Shown: positions 43,893 to 54,904, counted from the stretch's first letter. The stretch: 64,000 bases of DNA from Pseudogymnoascus destructans (GCF_001641265.1 NW_020167533.1:496001-560000); one strand, 5' to 3'. Notes: generated by a model not told the origin, from the letters alone. Numbers and translations are program-made.

Positions 43893-45590
43893 ATGCTGGA
43901 CGAAAACCTACCCGCCTTCTTCATGAAGCCAAACCCCGATGACCCTCTCCGAAGCACAATCTACCTAGGCCAAGGCGGCCAAGAGCTCAGTCCCGAATAC
44001 ACCCTCCGCCGACCCGACCCCAAGCAGACCCCCGAAGCGCGCAACTGCTACGCCGTCGCCCTCTACGACTCGCACAACCCGGACGTCCTGTACGCCGAAG
44101 TCCTCGTGCAGCCAGAATGGACGCAGCCGACGCTCTCCCAGGCCGAGATCCGCGCAAACAACGGGCTCACCCCGCCGCCGGTGCCGATCGTGCCGAATAG
44201 CTTCACGATACAGTTGTATAACCCGGACCAGCAGGTGGCCGTGAAGCAGATCGCGGGGTCGTGGAATTTGTCGGCGTACTGGGAGTTTGAGATGCCGCAG
44301 CAGACGTTTAGGCTGCCATCGGCGTCGTCGTTGGATAGGGAGCAGAGCGATCCTGCGGCGTCGATAGTTACGCCTAAGGTGACGTTTAAGTGGAAGAAGG
44401 ATGGGAAGTTGTCCAAGGATATCACTTGTTTCATGGCGGGGAAGTCTACGAATGGGAAGAAGAGCAAGGAGCCTGATATCACTATTGCCATGTTTCGGAA
44501 GGGCAAGGAGATGACGATGTACGAGCCGAATATGCACCGGGTGGATGTTGAAGATACAAAGGGTCTCGAGGTTGTGATTTTACTAGGCGCAACCGTCATA
44601 AAAGATATCTTCTTCGAAGCCTCAAAGGAAATGTTCAACATCAGCACCGTCGCCGCCCCAGCCATCGCCTCCCCAGCCCGAAAATTCAGCGGACCCGGAC
44701 CCGTTATGAGCGGCGCCAGGCAGACCGCAGCACCCACCCCCGCCCTCGGCGCATACTCCCTCCCACCACCAATATCCAACGCCCAAGCCCCTCCACGCAC
44801 CCAAGCCTCACCTCCATCTAACAACCACTCCATGAGCCCTCTAGACCAATGGCAGATGAACCAAGAAACCGCTCGCCTACGCGCCCAAGTCGAGTCCGAA
44901 GAGCGCGACCGCGACCGCCGCAGCAGAGACGAACAAAAGGAGCGAGACCGCCGCGATCGCGAGGAGCAGAAGCGCATCAAGAAGATGCTCGAAGCCGAAG
45001 CCAAAGAGCAAGCGCGCCGCGACGCTGAAGTCGCGAAGGAGACTGAGCGCTTGCGTAGACAATACGGCGTTGCTACCGTGCGTGACGACGGCGCCCAGCC
45101 GACTGTTCACTTCGCGCCCCCGCTCCCCGCGCGCCCGGTCTCATATATACAGGGCCCTGCGATGCCACCGCGGCCACAGGGATACACGAGCGGGCAACAG
45201 AACCGGCAGAATCTATATAACCAGGCCCAGCCGATGCAACAGCTCCCGCAGCACTTCTCGGCGCCGCACTCGCAGCCTTCGCCTGTGCAGCGCCCGGTGA
45301 GCGCTAATGCGGCGCAGACGGGGCCGTTTTCGTCGCAGACGCTGAATAATGTAAGGACTTCTGTTTTATTGTGACACGACGTGGTGATGGGGGCTAATGA
45401 GATATAGTGGTGGTCCGGTCCGAATGCGTCAGCTCCTCCGCCGACGAAGAATAAACGAAGCAACTCGGGGACGTCGCATCCGCAGACGCATGGGAGTAGC
45501 AGTGGGAGTGTGAGCAGACTGCTGGGGATAGGAGTTGAAGGGGAAGGAGGGAGGCAAAAGGTCAAGAAGAAGCGCAGCGTGTATTTCTGA
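43893..45590 (+). CDS. Conserved fungal protein with Arg-rich coiled coil, function unknown
   Basis: Exons 43893-45350 and 45408-45590, 546 residues from the first ATG (MLDENLPAFFMKPNPDDPL). Residues 1-230 look like a compact globular domain (SWNLSAYWEFEMPQQTF, VTFKWKKDGKLSKDITCFMA, GLEVVILLGATVIKDIFFEA). Then come a Pro/Ala-rich linker, a long charged helix predicted as coiled coil (ERDRDRRSRDEQKERDRRDR, then EEQKRIKKMLEAEAKEQARR), a Pro/Gln-rich tract and a basic tail ending KKKRSVYF. The pattern is known to me from uncharacterised proteins of filamentous ascomycetes, often cut as DUF or not at all. It could be a cytoskeletal or trafficking scaffold; that is a guess. The MULE target duplication ends 257 bp upstream of the start. 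Confidence 0.8.
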
Positions 45591-46181
45591 AAAGTGGGTT
45601 GAATGGGATGGGATGTACGAGGATGGCAGGATCTATGAGTGAGTGATTAAGCGTGGGATGGAGGAGGGGCGTTTTGTCGAGATTTATGATATCCATGATT
45701 GCGAAATTTATATAGTTATAGATGTAGGGAACGCTGGAATGCGAATGAGTTGATCTGGATATAATCTGGGTAATCTGGGTAATCTGTGCCTGGCCCGTCA
45801 ACGGCACGGTCCCGTGATGGACCCTTTGACTTACAAGTCAGGATCGGCACCTGACAAAGCCGAAAACTGCGGGGGGCCGTCGTTGGTGATCAACAAAAAT
45901 GATGGGTAGAAATATCTCTCTTCTCAATTTACAGAATTACCAGATTCGGCCAGACATGACCTATACTATGTATAGCCAGTGTATAATTAGCCAGACCCAC
46001 TTAATCGCAGGAATGCGGGGCGTGAGCGAATGGAAGGGTGCCAAGAGTGCTAAGTACTCTTATTTGCTTATTTGCCTCTTTGGGGTCGGTGCGCGACCTT
46101 TAAGTTCCTTGGCCTCAGTAATCTTGCCCTTAAGATATAATATCCAGATCCCAGAACCAGGACATCAACTCTTTCGCAGCT
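45591..46181. other. Intergenic, promoter of the PGAP4-like gene
   Basis: Contains GGTAATCTG in tandem near 45768. No gene seen. Confidence 0.45.
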
Positions 46182-47537
46182 ATGTTCTGGGGCCGCGGGC
46201 TCTTATCCGCCGGCTACTCACGCCTCTCCAATGGCGGCCTGACAGTCCGGCACCAGTCCCCCTTCACGCGCTGGCACATCAATGCCTTCACGGCGCTATC
46301 GCTGCTCTTCCTCGCCGCCATCGTCTACTGCCACCAGACATTCTACCGCGACCCTGGCTCCTTCTTCTTCGACCCCATAGCGGGATACCGCCCATTCTAC
46401 AGCGTCGTGCGTCAATCGCAGGTGAACGAGTTCCTGATTTCCGAGGCGACGTCGCCGAGCCCTCCACGAGGCACCCTTGGCGGCACCGATGTCCCCCATA
46501 AACCCACCCTCTGCATTGGCATGTCGAGTGTGAAGAGGCCTGAAGACCAATACGTACAGGTAGCCGTCGGGTCGCTGGTGCGGGATCTGACACCGGAGGA
46601 GCGGAACAGCATTCACTTCGCCGTATTGTTCGCGCACACGAATCCCTCCGACCACCCCTTATTCAATGCGCCATGGCTGTCTGGGTTGCTCGACGCGCCG
46701 CTTAGCTACAATGTCTCTGGTTCCAAGATGGCTCGCCTGAAGGAGCTGGAGAAGGAGCGCAAGTTCAACGAGAAACTCATGTTCGACTTCCTCTACCTGA
46801 TCGACCACTGCCGGCAAACGGGAGCAACGTGGATCGCCATGGTTGAAGACGATGTCCTGGCACAAGACGGGTGGTACCACCACACGCTCCGCGCTCTCGA
46901 AGAGGTGAAGGAGAAGCATGACGAGAACAAGACGTGGGTCTACCTGCGTCTCTTCTACACCGAGAAGTTTCTGGGATGGAACTCGGAAGAGTGGCCCACA
47001 TACCTGGCATGGAGCATCTTCTTCGCGACGATCCCCGCGCTCCTCGCCCTCATTATCCGCAACCGCGCCCCCTCCGCCCGCAAGAGCCTCACCAACTCCC
47101 TCATCGCAACTTTCTGCCTTGGCTTCGTCCCCGCCTGCATCATACTCTACTTCCTCGCCGGGCGCGTCAGCATGCAACCGCTACCACCGGGAGTGAGTCT
47201 CATGAATAGCTACGGCTGCTGCGCGCAGGGCCTCGTGTTCTCGCAGGATATCATGCCGAAACTCGTGGCGAGGTTAGAGTCGGTGCCGCCTGGCCCGGCG
47301 GATGTGGCTGTGGAGACGTGGGCAATCGAAGAGGGTTTTGAAAGATGGGCGCTGACGCCGAGTGTTATACAGCATATTGGGAGGAAGACGATGAAGCAGG
47401 TGTTTGGCGAACCGGATAAGCCGAGCGAGAGGTACAGCATTGGAGCTGCGAGGGGGCTGTGGAATTTTGGTTTCGAATTGCATGATAGCGAGGCGTTGAA
47501 GTTTGAGCATATGAAGGTTTCGGGACAGCTTAGATGA
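46182..47537 (+). CDS. PGAP4/TMEM246-like glycosyltransferase (GPI side-chain), Golgi membrane
   Basis: Intronless, 451 residues. Residues 30-55 are the first membrane helix (INAFTALSLLFLAAIVYCHQ). The luminal catalytic region has LCIGMSSVKRPEDQYVQVAV and the acidic metal motif ATWIAMVEDDVLAQDGWYHH (EDD). Unusually for a glycosyltransferase, two more helices interrupt the domain: TYLAWSIFFATIPALLALII and TFCLGFVPACIILYFLAG, followed by the returning catalytic part (MNSYGCCAQGLVFSQDIMP). A helix pair inside the fold is the hallmark of PGAP4, which adds GalNAc to GPI anchors in animals; fungal relatives are largely unstudied. It ends with IQHIGRKTMKQVFG. Family assignment is from this architecture and remembered motifs. 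Confidence 0.7.
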   Translation: MFWGRGLLSAGYSRLSNGGLTVRHQSPFTRWHINAFTALSLLFLAAIVYCHQTFYRDPGSFFFDPIAGYRPFYSVVRQSQVNEFLISEATSPSPPRGTLGGTDVPHKPTLCIGMSSVKRPEDQYVQVAVGSLVRDLTPEERNSIHFAVLFAHTNPSDHPLFNAPWLSGLLDAPLSYNVSGSKMARLKELEKERKFNEKLMFDFLYLIDHCRQTGATWIAMVEDDVLAQDGWYHHTLRALEEVKEKHDENKTWVYLRLFYTEKFLGWNSEEWPTYLAWSIFFATIPALLALIIRNRAPSARKSLTNSLIATFCLGFVPACIILYFLAGRVSMQPLPPGVSLMNSYGCCAQGLVFSQDIMPKLVARLESVPPGPADVAVETWAIEEGFERWALTPSVIQHIGRKTMKQVFGEPDKPSERYSIGAARGLWNFGFELHDSEALKFEHMKVSGQLR

Positions 47538-48397
47538 GTGCGGTTGTTGTGAGGGACTACGAGGGTGCTTGGTCTACCTGCTTAGGGCTCGTGGTGGGCC
47601 TTGATCGGCCAGGGAAGGAGCGTTGCTGCGTAACTTCCTCGCCGAGTATTTGGCTGGACAGGAGGGAGCGTTGCTGCGTAACTTCCTCGTCGAGTATCCG
47701 GTCAGACAGGGAAGGAGCGTTCTGCGTGACTTCCTCGGCGAGTATCCGGTCGGGAAGGATCGCCTCTCCCGAGCTACCTTGAGAAAGCCGCCTTCTACCA
47801 TCCCGACCATGGCATATTAATGATATCACGAAACACGGTTGCTTCCCCCCACCAAAGCACACCACCACCAGCAAAGGACTGTACAATATACATATCGCAC
47901 AAGCAGCTCAAGAACTGCGCAAATCGAACCAGACGGCGTTCATCTGATGTCACGCCATTGACACATTGCGTCCTGTCTTGGATACATGATCGTGGGTTCG
48001 ACGTGTGGGTGTTATGGGGCGTTATGGGGATAGATTAGGGGGCAAGGGGTTTCAAACCCGGGTTCGGGGCGACGTGTAATATATGGGTCTATATCTATGT
48101 GAATGTAAAATATGACCATGCTACGCCTATTGGCAAAGCGCATTTATAAAACCAAATATTACCATTGACGACGCTGTAGAGCATTTGAATATCTGGGAAA
48201 TCATCCTGCTTAACTTACGTTACTGCTTACACAACACTCATATCTTCGTAACGCGACGCTAAGATGATCCTAACATACGACCGACCCCTCATATGACCAT
48301 CGTTGGTCCCTATATTGTAGGTTCATCATTAGCAATATACATCTCAGTGCTGTGAATTCAAAAACTTATCCTTTGATACTTTACTACTGAAATTACC
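47538..48397. other. Intergenic with minisatellite
   Basis: Holds the 53-bp repeat described separately. The rest shows no gene. A leader-like CATC-rich stretch lies before 48398. Confidence 0.45.
47612..47762 (+). repeat. Three-unit, about 53-bp minisatellite
   Basis: Units share GGAGCGTTGCTGCGTAACTT then CCTCG-CGAGTATC-GG, at about 47616, 47668 and 47720; the third is shortened by 2 bp and mutated. Confidence 0.85.
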
Positions 48398-49547
48398 ATG
48401 GCTATTAATCCATCCCTAGTACTCTCAGAAAACAAACGCTTCTTCGAGAGCGAGCGATGCAACGACGCTGCTCCGATTGGGGGACCCAAAAGCATATCTC
48501 ATCCAGTCAGCATCACGGATAATCTGAGACTGTCCACCCAAGCTCCCATGGTCATCGCTCTTCCGCGGCCACGTTCACCGCGGCTTATTTGTCGGTCCCA
48601 CAGCCATAGCCTACTTCTTCTGGACCCTCTCCATCAAACACCCCGGTTTGGAGATCGAGGGCAAGCTGCCAGTGGATTGGTGCAAGGCCTACATCGAGTT
48701 GGGGCATGACTCTGTGCCTACTTTGCTGAATGAGAGCTGTGGAATTACTAACGAGTTTCTAACTTCCAATGCCATCAAGGCGTGTCTCTACCAAGATGAG
48801 AGTCGTGGAATGGAAGTGATAGATGCACTCCGCAACCTCGAGACGGATCCAACTTACTGCGAGTGGATGAAAGGCCGCGCAGGCGCGCTCTATATTCTGC
48901 GCATAATACGAAAGTGGCTGCCTAATCTGACCACGGCCGTAAACGAGGTCATCACATTGCTAATCGAGGATATCCTCCCGCAGCAGCCTTGGAGCTGGAG
49001 CGATCGGAGATATATAGGGGCAGTGCATGGCGATATTGGAATCCTGACCCAGATCTTCTTGAGTGATCCATCCTACGCTCCCAAGCTGGAAAGCAAGCTT
49101 CTGGAGCTCTTGAATGTGCAGGGCGAAGAGGGCAACTGGCCAGTTATTGAGGGCAAGGAGAAAGGGCTCATCCAATTTTGCCACGGTGCGCCGGGCGTCC
49201 TTATCTCGCTCCTGGCTATCAGACAGCATTTTACTGCGCTGCATGAGAAGATTGACAAGGCCATCGTGCTTGGGAGTAAGATGACGTGGGAGAGGGGCCT
49301 CCTGACTAAAGAGCCCAATATCTGTCATGGTATCACAGGCAATGCCTTGGTGCTTGAGCCGCGGCAGAAAGAGCACTTTCTTTGCCTTGCAACGCCTGAG
49401 AAGGTCGCGCAGGGCGTTGCGGACGGGGTGTTTGAGAAAGATTCGGACCCGTTTGGATTACTCTGGGGGGAGGCAGGTAGGGCCTGGGTCTGGATGGAAG
49501 TTTGGGATGGGAGCGAGGGGAAGCTCATCCTCTATAGTGACGTGTAG
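48398..49547 (+). pseudogene. LanC-like protein (lanthionine synthetase C-like), 5' frame broken
   Basis: From about 48535 to the stop at 49545-49547 one frame encodes a LanC-like alpha/alpha barrel: AYFFWTLSIKHPGLEIEGKL, GITNEFLTSNAIKAC, WMKGRAGALYILRII, YIGAVHGDIGILTQI, QFCHGAPGVLISLL and NICHGITGNALVL. The two Cys-His pairs are the zinc ligands of the family. It ends WGEAGRAWVWMEVWDG. Upstream, the plausible start at 48398 (MAINPSLVLSENKRFFESER) lies in another frame, and the LanC frame has a stop at about 48522. One extra C near 48554 (CCCATGG), or more than one indel, would explain this. So it is either a pseudogene with an almost intact barrel or a shorter protein with an internal start. 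Eukaryotic LanC-like proteins bind glutathione and can add it to dehydroamino acids; the fungal role is unclear. Confidence 0.7.
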
Positions 49548-49649
49548 GCCATAATCGGCTTCTACGAGAATTCGAACCCACTACATGTGAACTATATGAG
49601 CTATATACTACGCACTATCGCGCCGTGCAGCTCCCGGCCAACAACCAAC

Positions 49650-50012
49650 TCACACCCCACCCACACATCCTACACCGCCTCCCCCGCCGTCCTCCTCAGC
49701 GCTCCTACCGTCCACTCGTTCCACAACACCAAACGCACTCTTCTCCACCCCCCTCGCCCCTTGAATCATCAACTCCGACACCGCGGCCGTGAACCGCGTC
49801 CGGTCCGCCATGCCGATCAGATACGTAGACGGGATGTGCGTCCAGGCCGCGTGCGTGGTGGTGCTGAAGAAGAAGCCTGCGCTGTGGGAGCGGAGCGACG
49901 CGATGAGGGAGGCGGCGCCGGGGGGGAGGTCGTGGTAGAAAATGGTGGTGGCGTCGGTGGGGGTGACGGTGAAGGTGTCGGTTTCGGCGTTGTACTTCAT
50001 CCACTCGGGCAT
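49650..50012 (-). pseudogene. Alpha/beta-hydrolase C-terminal fragment
   Basis: The reading MPEWMKYNAETDTFTVTPTD, IFYHDLPPGAASLIASLRSH, AAWTHIPSTYLIGMADR matches the cap and C-terminal part of fungal AB-hydrolase-1 proteins (salicylate/methyl-ester esterase-like). IPSTYLIG followed by a D/Q-rich loop is characteristic. The nucleophile elbow and N-terminal half are absent. The catalytic His segment expected after ERVD (AGHS-type) is destroyed, and the frame drifts into a Gly/Glu run. The missing 5' half is replaced by the minisatellite starting near 50080. It is a gene relic, probably cut by the repeat expansion or a rearrangement. Confidence 0.6.
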
Positions 50013-50079
50013 TGTGGAATAATCGCCCCTGGGGGCCGGGCTGGAAACCTGGGGGCGCGACGAAGCCGTTGATCACGAC

Positions 50080-50545
50080 CGACACCAGAGGGAAGGAAGG
50101 AAGGAGCGGTCCTTCCTTCCTAGTGAGTTTTTGCATTTATAAGGGAAGGAACGACCGGCTTCTAAAGGAAAGAGCGACTCCAGTAAGGAAGGACCGTTCC
50201 TTCTTATTTTGGGCTTTACAGTTATGAGGGAAGGAACGACCGACTAGCTGAGGAAGGAACCATCGACTCTAGAAGGAAAGAACGGTCCTTCCTTCCTAGG
50301 GGGTTACATTTATAAAAGAGGGAACGACCGACTAACTGAGGAAGGAACGGCCACTTTCAAATGGAAAGAGCGCCCGACTCCAGAGGAAAGGAACGTTCCT
50401 TCCTAACCTTGGGTTTTATAGTTATAAGGGAAGGAACCGCTGACTATGTGAGGAAGGAACGATCGACTATATAGAGGAGGAGCGGCCCTTCCTACCTTGG
50501 AACTTTATAGTTGTTACAAGGGAAGGAACGACCGTGGGTAGCCAT
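50080..50545. repeat. GGAAGGAACGACC minisatellite, four long units, internally palindromic
   Basis: About four diverged units of roughly 110-120 bp. Each has AGGGAAGGAACGACCGACT, a GAGGAAGGAAC block, an AAAGAGCG block, a CCTTCCT block and TTTTATAGTTATAA. Short palindromes recur, e.g. GAAGGAAGGA/TCCTTCCTTC with a 4-nt loop near 50095 and AAGGAACGTTCCTT near 50387. Confidence 0.85.
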
Positions 50546-51811
50546 ATTTTGGATTTTTCGTTCCTTCCTTACATGGCTGAAAGGGGTAGATTTTATATTT
50601 ATATGGTAGGGTAGGGCCCACCCCGAGAGGGGAGAGGTGAGTTGACTCTCTAGCTTTAGAGTACAAGTATCAGCAAACAAGGTATCATCTCACAGCGCAC
50701 AGGGATAAGGCAAAAATCGGGTGTAGATGTGTATGAATTCCCATCCATCGGCTCAGCCGACCGATATACAAGTACGTTGCTACGAACACTACCCCACCAT
50801 CCGTTCGTCCTCCTCCTGGCCCCCTATACCCCTATCCTCCCCTCACTCATCCCTCAGTCAGTCACACCCGTCTCGGTGGACTGCATCCTGCAGGACTCCA
50901 CCCAAAGGACATACATAAAACCTCCCTCGCCCCCCCCCCCCCCCCGAAAAAAAAAAAAGGGAACAAAAAAAAGTTTGTTTCAAAGATAAAAGATCCCCCA
51001 TCCAGGTTAATAGCCTGGGCACCACAGGGGGTAGCAACGGACGTGGCAGCCGGCAGTTTATTCACCGCCGTTTGCCCGTCCGCCGCGGGGCCCTTGCGGT
51101 CCCAGCTCTCCCTTCCCCCGCTCTCTCTCTAAGTGGTTGATCACTTCCTCCACTTCGCCAACTTCATAATCATCCACCACCACTCCCATCCCCGCGGTCT
51201 TCCATACAGAAAGGGTATATATAAATGCTCTCTCTCCGCGTATTGCTCGAAGACTGCACAACTGCACTGCACTGCCTCAAAAACTGAACAATGCCATCAA
51301 AAAAACGCGCAACTCGCAAGAAACTAGTGTTGAACAAAGGGAACAAAAAAAGGTTGTCAAAAAAGGCAAAACAAAAACGTAAAGCTCGAAGATTTCCGTA
51401 CCGCAAGAAGTAAGATATTGGTGAGTAGGGTTTTTGAGACAAAAAATAAAGGACGAATTATGATATGATGAATAAATCGCTGTGCCAGACAGAACAAAAA
51501 AAGGGGTAGATAGGTAGCGACGTGAGTGGGGGAACACAATAACCCTCACAAAACGCAGCAAAAAAACAACATCGGCCGTAAAAGCAAAAAAACACGAGTT
51601 ATCAACAGCCCTTAGCTGAATCCCCAGATCCCCGACAACCCGCCCCATTAAAAACCCAAATTCCAAACAAACCCAACGTTTCAAAACGCCAACGAAAATC
51701 CGCTCCCCGTTGTTTCCCGTTCCAATCTTACGCACTCCGATCCCAAGAATGAAAAACACCGCGTCGTAGGAACCCGCGAAACCAAGGCCGTCAGTGGGGT
51801 GTCATAAGGCA
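50546..51811. other. Intergenic 3' of the homeobox gene, homopolymer junction and A-rich block
   Basis: At about 50930-50960 a run of C (about 15-17) meets a run of A (12). 51280-51580 is strongly A-rich on the + strand and holds the tiny basic ORF. A TATATATAAATG-like site lies near 51220. No larger gene. Confidence 0.5.
51291..51413 (+). CDS. Possible 40-residue Lys/Arg peptide
   Basis: ATG to TAA, 40 residues, of which about 22 are Lys or Arg (MPSKKRATRKK, KKAKQKRKARRFPYRKK). A TATATATAAA box lies about 70 bp upstream (near 51217), followed by an ACTGCACTGC leader, so expression is possible. It falls in an A-rich tract where AAA/AAG codons arise by composition alone, which weakens the case. 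If real, it would be an RNA- or DNA-binding peptide. It resembles no family I can name. Confidence 0.25.
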   Translation: MPSKKRATRKKLVLNKGNKKRLSKKAKQKRKARRFPYRKK

Positions 51812-53675
51812 TCATCTGTGTCCCGAGTTCGGTTCGGGGGATAGGCCTGCCGGGTCTATGGGTTCGAACTCGACAAGCTGGTTCATCTCCATGTCTGCCT
51901 GCGATTGCTCGAGGTATGCGGGTGACGGGGAGTTCTGGTGCATGGGCAGGGTGAGGGAGTGTTTGGAGTACATCTCGTTGAGCCCGGAGCCGTCGTCGGA
52001 GAGGCTGGCGTGGTTCATGTTGTAGGCGTCGGCGGAACCGGAGCGGTGCATCATGGAGAGTGGCGGGGATTGGTCGACGATAGCGGGGTCGCCGTGGCTC
52101 ATGAAGGAGAGGGGTGAGACCGAGGGGGGGACTATGGAGGAGGGGTCGACCATGGGGGAGAGGAAGGGGACGGTGTAGGGAGTATTGTAGCTGGATGCCT
52201 GGAGTGGGCCGGTCTCGGGACCTTGGGAGTAGAAGGAGGGGCTTGCGTAGTCGGATGGCGGGGTCGTCGTGGCGGCGGACATGGGGTATTGTCTGAAATC
52301 CATGCCGTAACCCGTCGAAGTATCGATCCGTAAGTTCGAGCCCATCGGGGTAAGGTTGTTTGGCTGTTGCGGGACAGGCGCGAAGATGTTGGGGCTGTGG
52401 TGCGTTTGATGCTCGCCGGGGTGCTGGATGAGGAAAGACGGCATAGGCGCGCTGAACATGGAGAAGTCGATGGCCGTCGGTACGGATCTACTCCTTTGGC
52501 GTTTGTGACCTGGTCCGCGTGCGCCGGGGTGGACGCCAATACCCCATTGCTCCTGGAACATGCCGACGTGTGCCTGCGCGTTGTAGTTTGGTTGGGATGC
52601 GGGGCGGTGTCCGATTGGAGAGTTGGGCGCCGAAACGGCCAACTGGTGCTGAGACTCGAATGGGTTGTGACGGTTGATGAATGAATCCAGGTTGGCAAGC
52701 TTAGCTAGTTGTCCACTCAGGACCTTCGGGTGTCCTCCAAGCCTGTGTATTAAAACTTGCGACGCTTGGTGCTCCTCTGTGAAATCCCCAACATCAACAA
52801 ACCCGCCTGATCCAGAACAATCCATGAAAAACATCGGGGGCCGGTTAAGCTCCACGACTAGTCCCCCTTGACTTCCTCCGTCAATATCGCCATTTTCCAG
52901 GTATATGTTCTTGATGTATGCGAAAGGGTATTCGATCTTGTAGCCAGCCTGGTCGTTGTTGATATAGTACGTCATGCACTCCTTCTTGGGCGAGTAGAAA
53001 ATGATAAGGTCCATCATAGTTTGGCCAATTCGTTTCCAGGTTCCAATCTGCAGGGACCTACAGTGGAAATGGTGGATGACTTCAGGGTCTTAGTAAGGGG
53101 ACCGCGTACAGTGAAGGGGTTTACTTACGAACTTTGCCCTGGGGGCCCTGGTCAGCACCCATCATGCCTCCTGCGCGATAAGACACAAGTCCGTCGCGCC
53201 CCATGAAGTTTGCGCCCATAGGCCTGCCAGACTCCATAGTTTGTAGGCCAAGGTACTGACGCATGCCTTCTGGAATGTTATCGATATCCTCACCGCCCTC
53301 AATGCCCTTCTTAGCCAGCAACTTGATCTTGGCACGTCTACACGTCTTCATTAGTGCACCGGTCGCGTCAAGAGTGTAGCTCTCAGCATACCTGTTCTGG
53401 AACCAAATCTGCACCGAGCGCTCCGTCATGTTGATTTCATCCGCGATCCGTTCCCTCACCGACGCAGTCGGCGTCGGGTTCTTGAGGAACTCCTGCTCGA
53501 GTGTGGCCAGCTGGTCCTGGGTCGCGCGCTGTCTCTTCTGGTTCTTCTGCTGCTGCGTCAGGGTGCTCTTCCGCGGCGGGCGTCGCGAGGCAGAGTTGCT
53601 GGTTGTGGCCGAGGCGGAGGGAGACGGGGACGGCGTGGCCATCTTTTTCGGCTCGTTGTCCCCATGTTCGGACAT
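51812..53675 (-). CDS. htf1: Homeobox transcription factor, HTF1/RfeB type (conidiation regulator)
   Basis: Exons 53675-53392, 53337-53129 and 53079-51812 give 586 residues. The homeodomain spans about residues 45-105: QKRQRATQDQLATLEQEFLK, helix 2 SVRERIADEINM and recognition helix SVQIWFQNRRAKIKLL, split by intron 1 inside WFQNR. A conserved fungal domain follows, KVLIHHFHCRSLQIGTWKRI, then MMDLIIFYSPKKECMTYYIN, QAGYKIEYPFAYIKNI and PPMFFMDCSG, characteristic of the Htf1/RfeB group; choosing the acceptor at 53080 restores this motif exactly. The rest is a Ser/Pro/Gln-rich activation-type region. In plant-pathogenic and other filamentous fungi this factor is needed for phialide and conidium formation. 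Its upstream kilobase is made of minisatellites. Confidence 0.92.
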
Positions 53676-54239
53676 GGTGTCTGAGCTCGCCGGGAAGCGG
53701 GTGGTGGCCCGGTCGTGGACGCAGCCTGCCAGGTAAACAAAGGGTTACGGGTCACTCTCGGGTTCGTGTTGCGGTGGTTGCCGTGGTCGAAGACTTGCCG
53801 AAGTTCGGAGAGCGGCGGTGTGTCGATGGAGAGATCTGGTCGGGCGGGTTCGTGTGTGAGGAACGTCGAGAATGAGAGGAGCGTGTTGACTCGGTATATA
53901 ATGGTTCGCTGTAACTGGCAGGAAATAGAGAGTATGGTGCTCGAGGCGCGGGGTTGTCGTGTTGTTGTTGGACTAGCGTTGGATGAAGATCGGTGGGTGT
54001 CGTTGGTCAGAAAATGAGTGTGAAGTCGAGATTGTAATAGCTGGTTGTTGAGCCGAATGAAAGTATCGGACCTGAAAGGAGTGACAGGTATCCGTAATGG
54101 CTGAACGATGAAAAGAAAATAGAAGGACGAGGAGGAAAAGAAGATTTTTCGTTCAGCAGCAGCGACGACGTGAAGGCGACGATGATGGGAGTGTCAAGGA
54201 GAGGAGGAGGAGGAGAGGAGGAGGAGGAGAGGAGGAGGA
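53676..54239. promoter_or_regulatory. Proximal upstream region of htf1
   Basis: Purine-rich GGAGGAGGA array at about 54190-54240 and mixed sequence without a gene. Likely promoter and 5' UTR of htf1, which is transcribed leftward. Confidence 0.45.
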
Positions 54240-54775
54240 AGAGTTGTAGGTAGGGTAGTAGGTGAGGTGGGTTTTGGTGGGTGTAGGTTTTGTGGGTGTA
54301 GGTAGTAAGTTGGTGGGTGGTGGTGGTGGTGGTGGGTAGATTTAGTGGGTGGATGTAGTTGTGGGTGATGGTGGTGGTGGTGGGTGATGGGTGGTGGGTG
54401 GTGGGTAGATTTAGTGGGTGGATGTAGTGTGGGTGGTGGTGGGTAGATTTAGTGGGTGGATGTAGTTGTGGGTGGTGGTGGTGGGTAGATTTAGTGGGTG
54501 GATGTAGTTGTGGGTGGTGGTGGTGGTGGTGGGTGGTGGGTAGATTTAGTGGGTGGATGTAGTTGTGGGTGATGGTGGTGGTGGTGGGTGATGGGTGGTG
54601 GGTGGTGGGTAGATTTAGTGGGTGGATGTAGTTGTGGGTGGTGGTGGTGGGTAGATTTAGTGGGTGGATGTAGTTGTGGGTGGTGGTGGTGGGTAGATTT
54701 AGTGGGTGGATGGATGTAGTTGTGGGTGATGGTGATGGGTGATGGGTGATGGGTGATGGGTGGTGGGTTAGGTTA
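54240..54775 (+). repeat. G/T-rich minisatellite upstream of htf1
   Basis: About eight units built from GGGTAGATTTAGTGGGTGGA then TGTAGTTGTGGGTG, followed by a variable number of GGTGGT/GATGGT trinucleotides. Unit length is about 45-75 bp, varying only in the trinucleotide part. Confidence 0.95.
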
Positions 54776-54904
54776 GGTAGCAGCTGGATGGAAGGGGAAA
54801 GGGAAGGGCGGTAGAAGAGGGGGAGGTGTGGATTGTGGGAGTGGGTGTGGTTAGATAGAGACCTCCTACTACTCCTCTCACTCCCTCACCGACGGCCAAC
54901 CACT

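Noticed and set aside
44063..45004. 313-codon minus-strand ORF
   Set aside because: Antisense of the coiled-coil protein gene.
48648..49547. Lanthipeptide biosynthesis
   Set aside because: Only a LanC-like barrel is seen; no dehydratase or precursor peptide, and eukaryotic LanC-like proteins have other roles.
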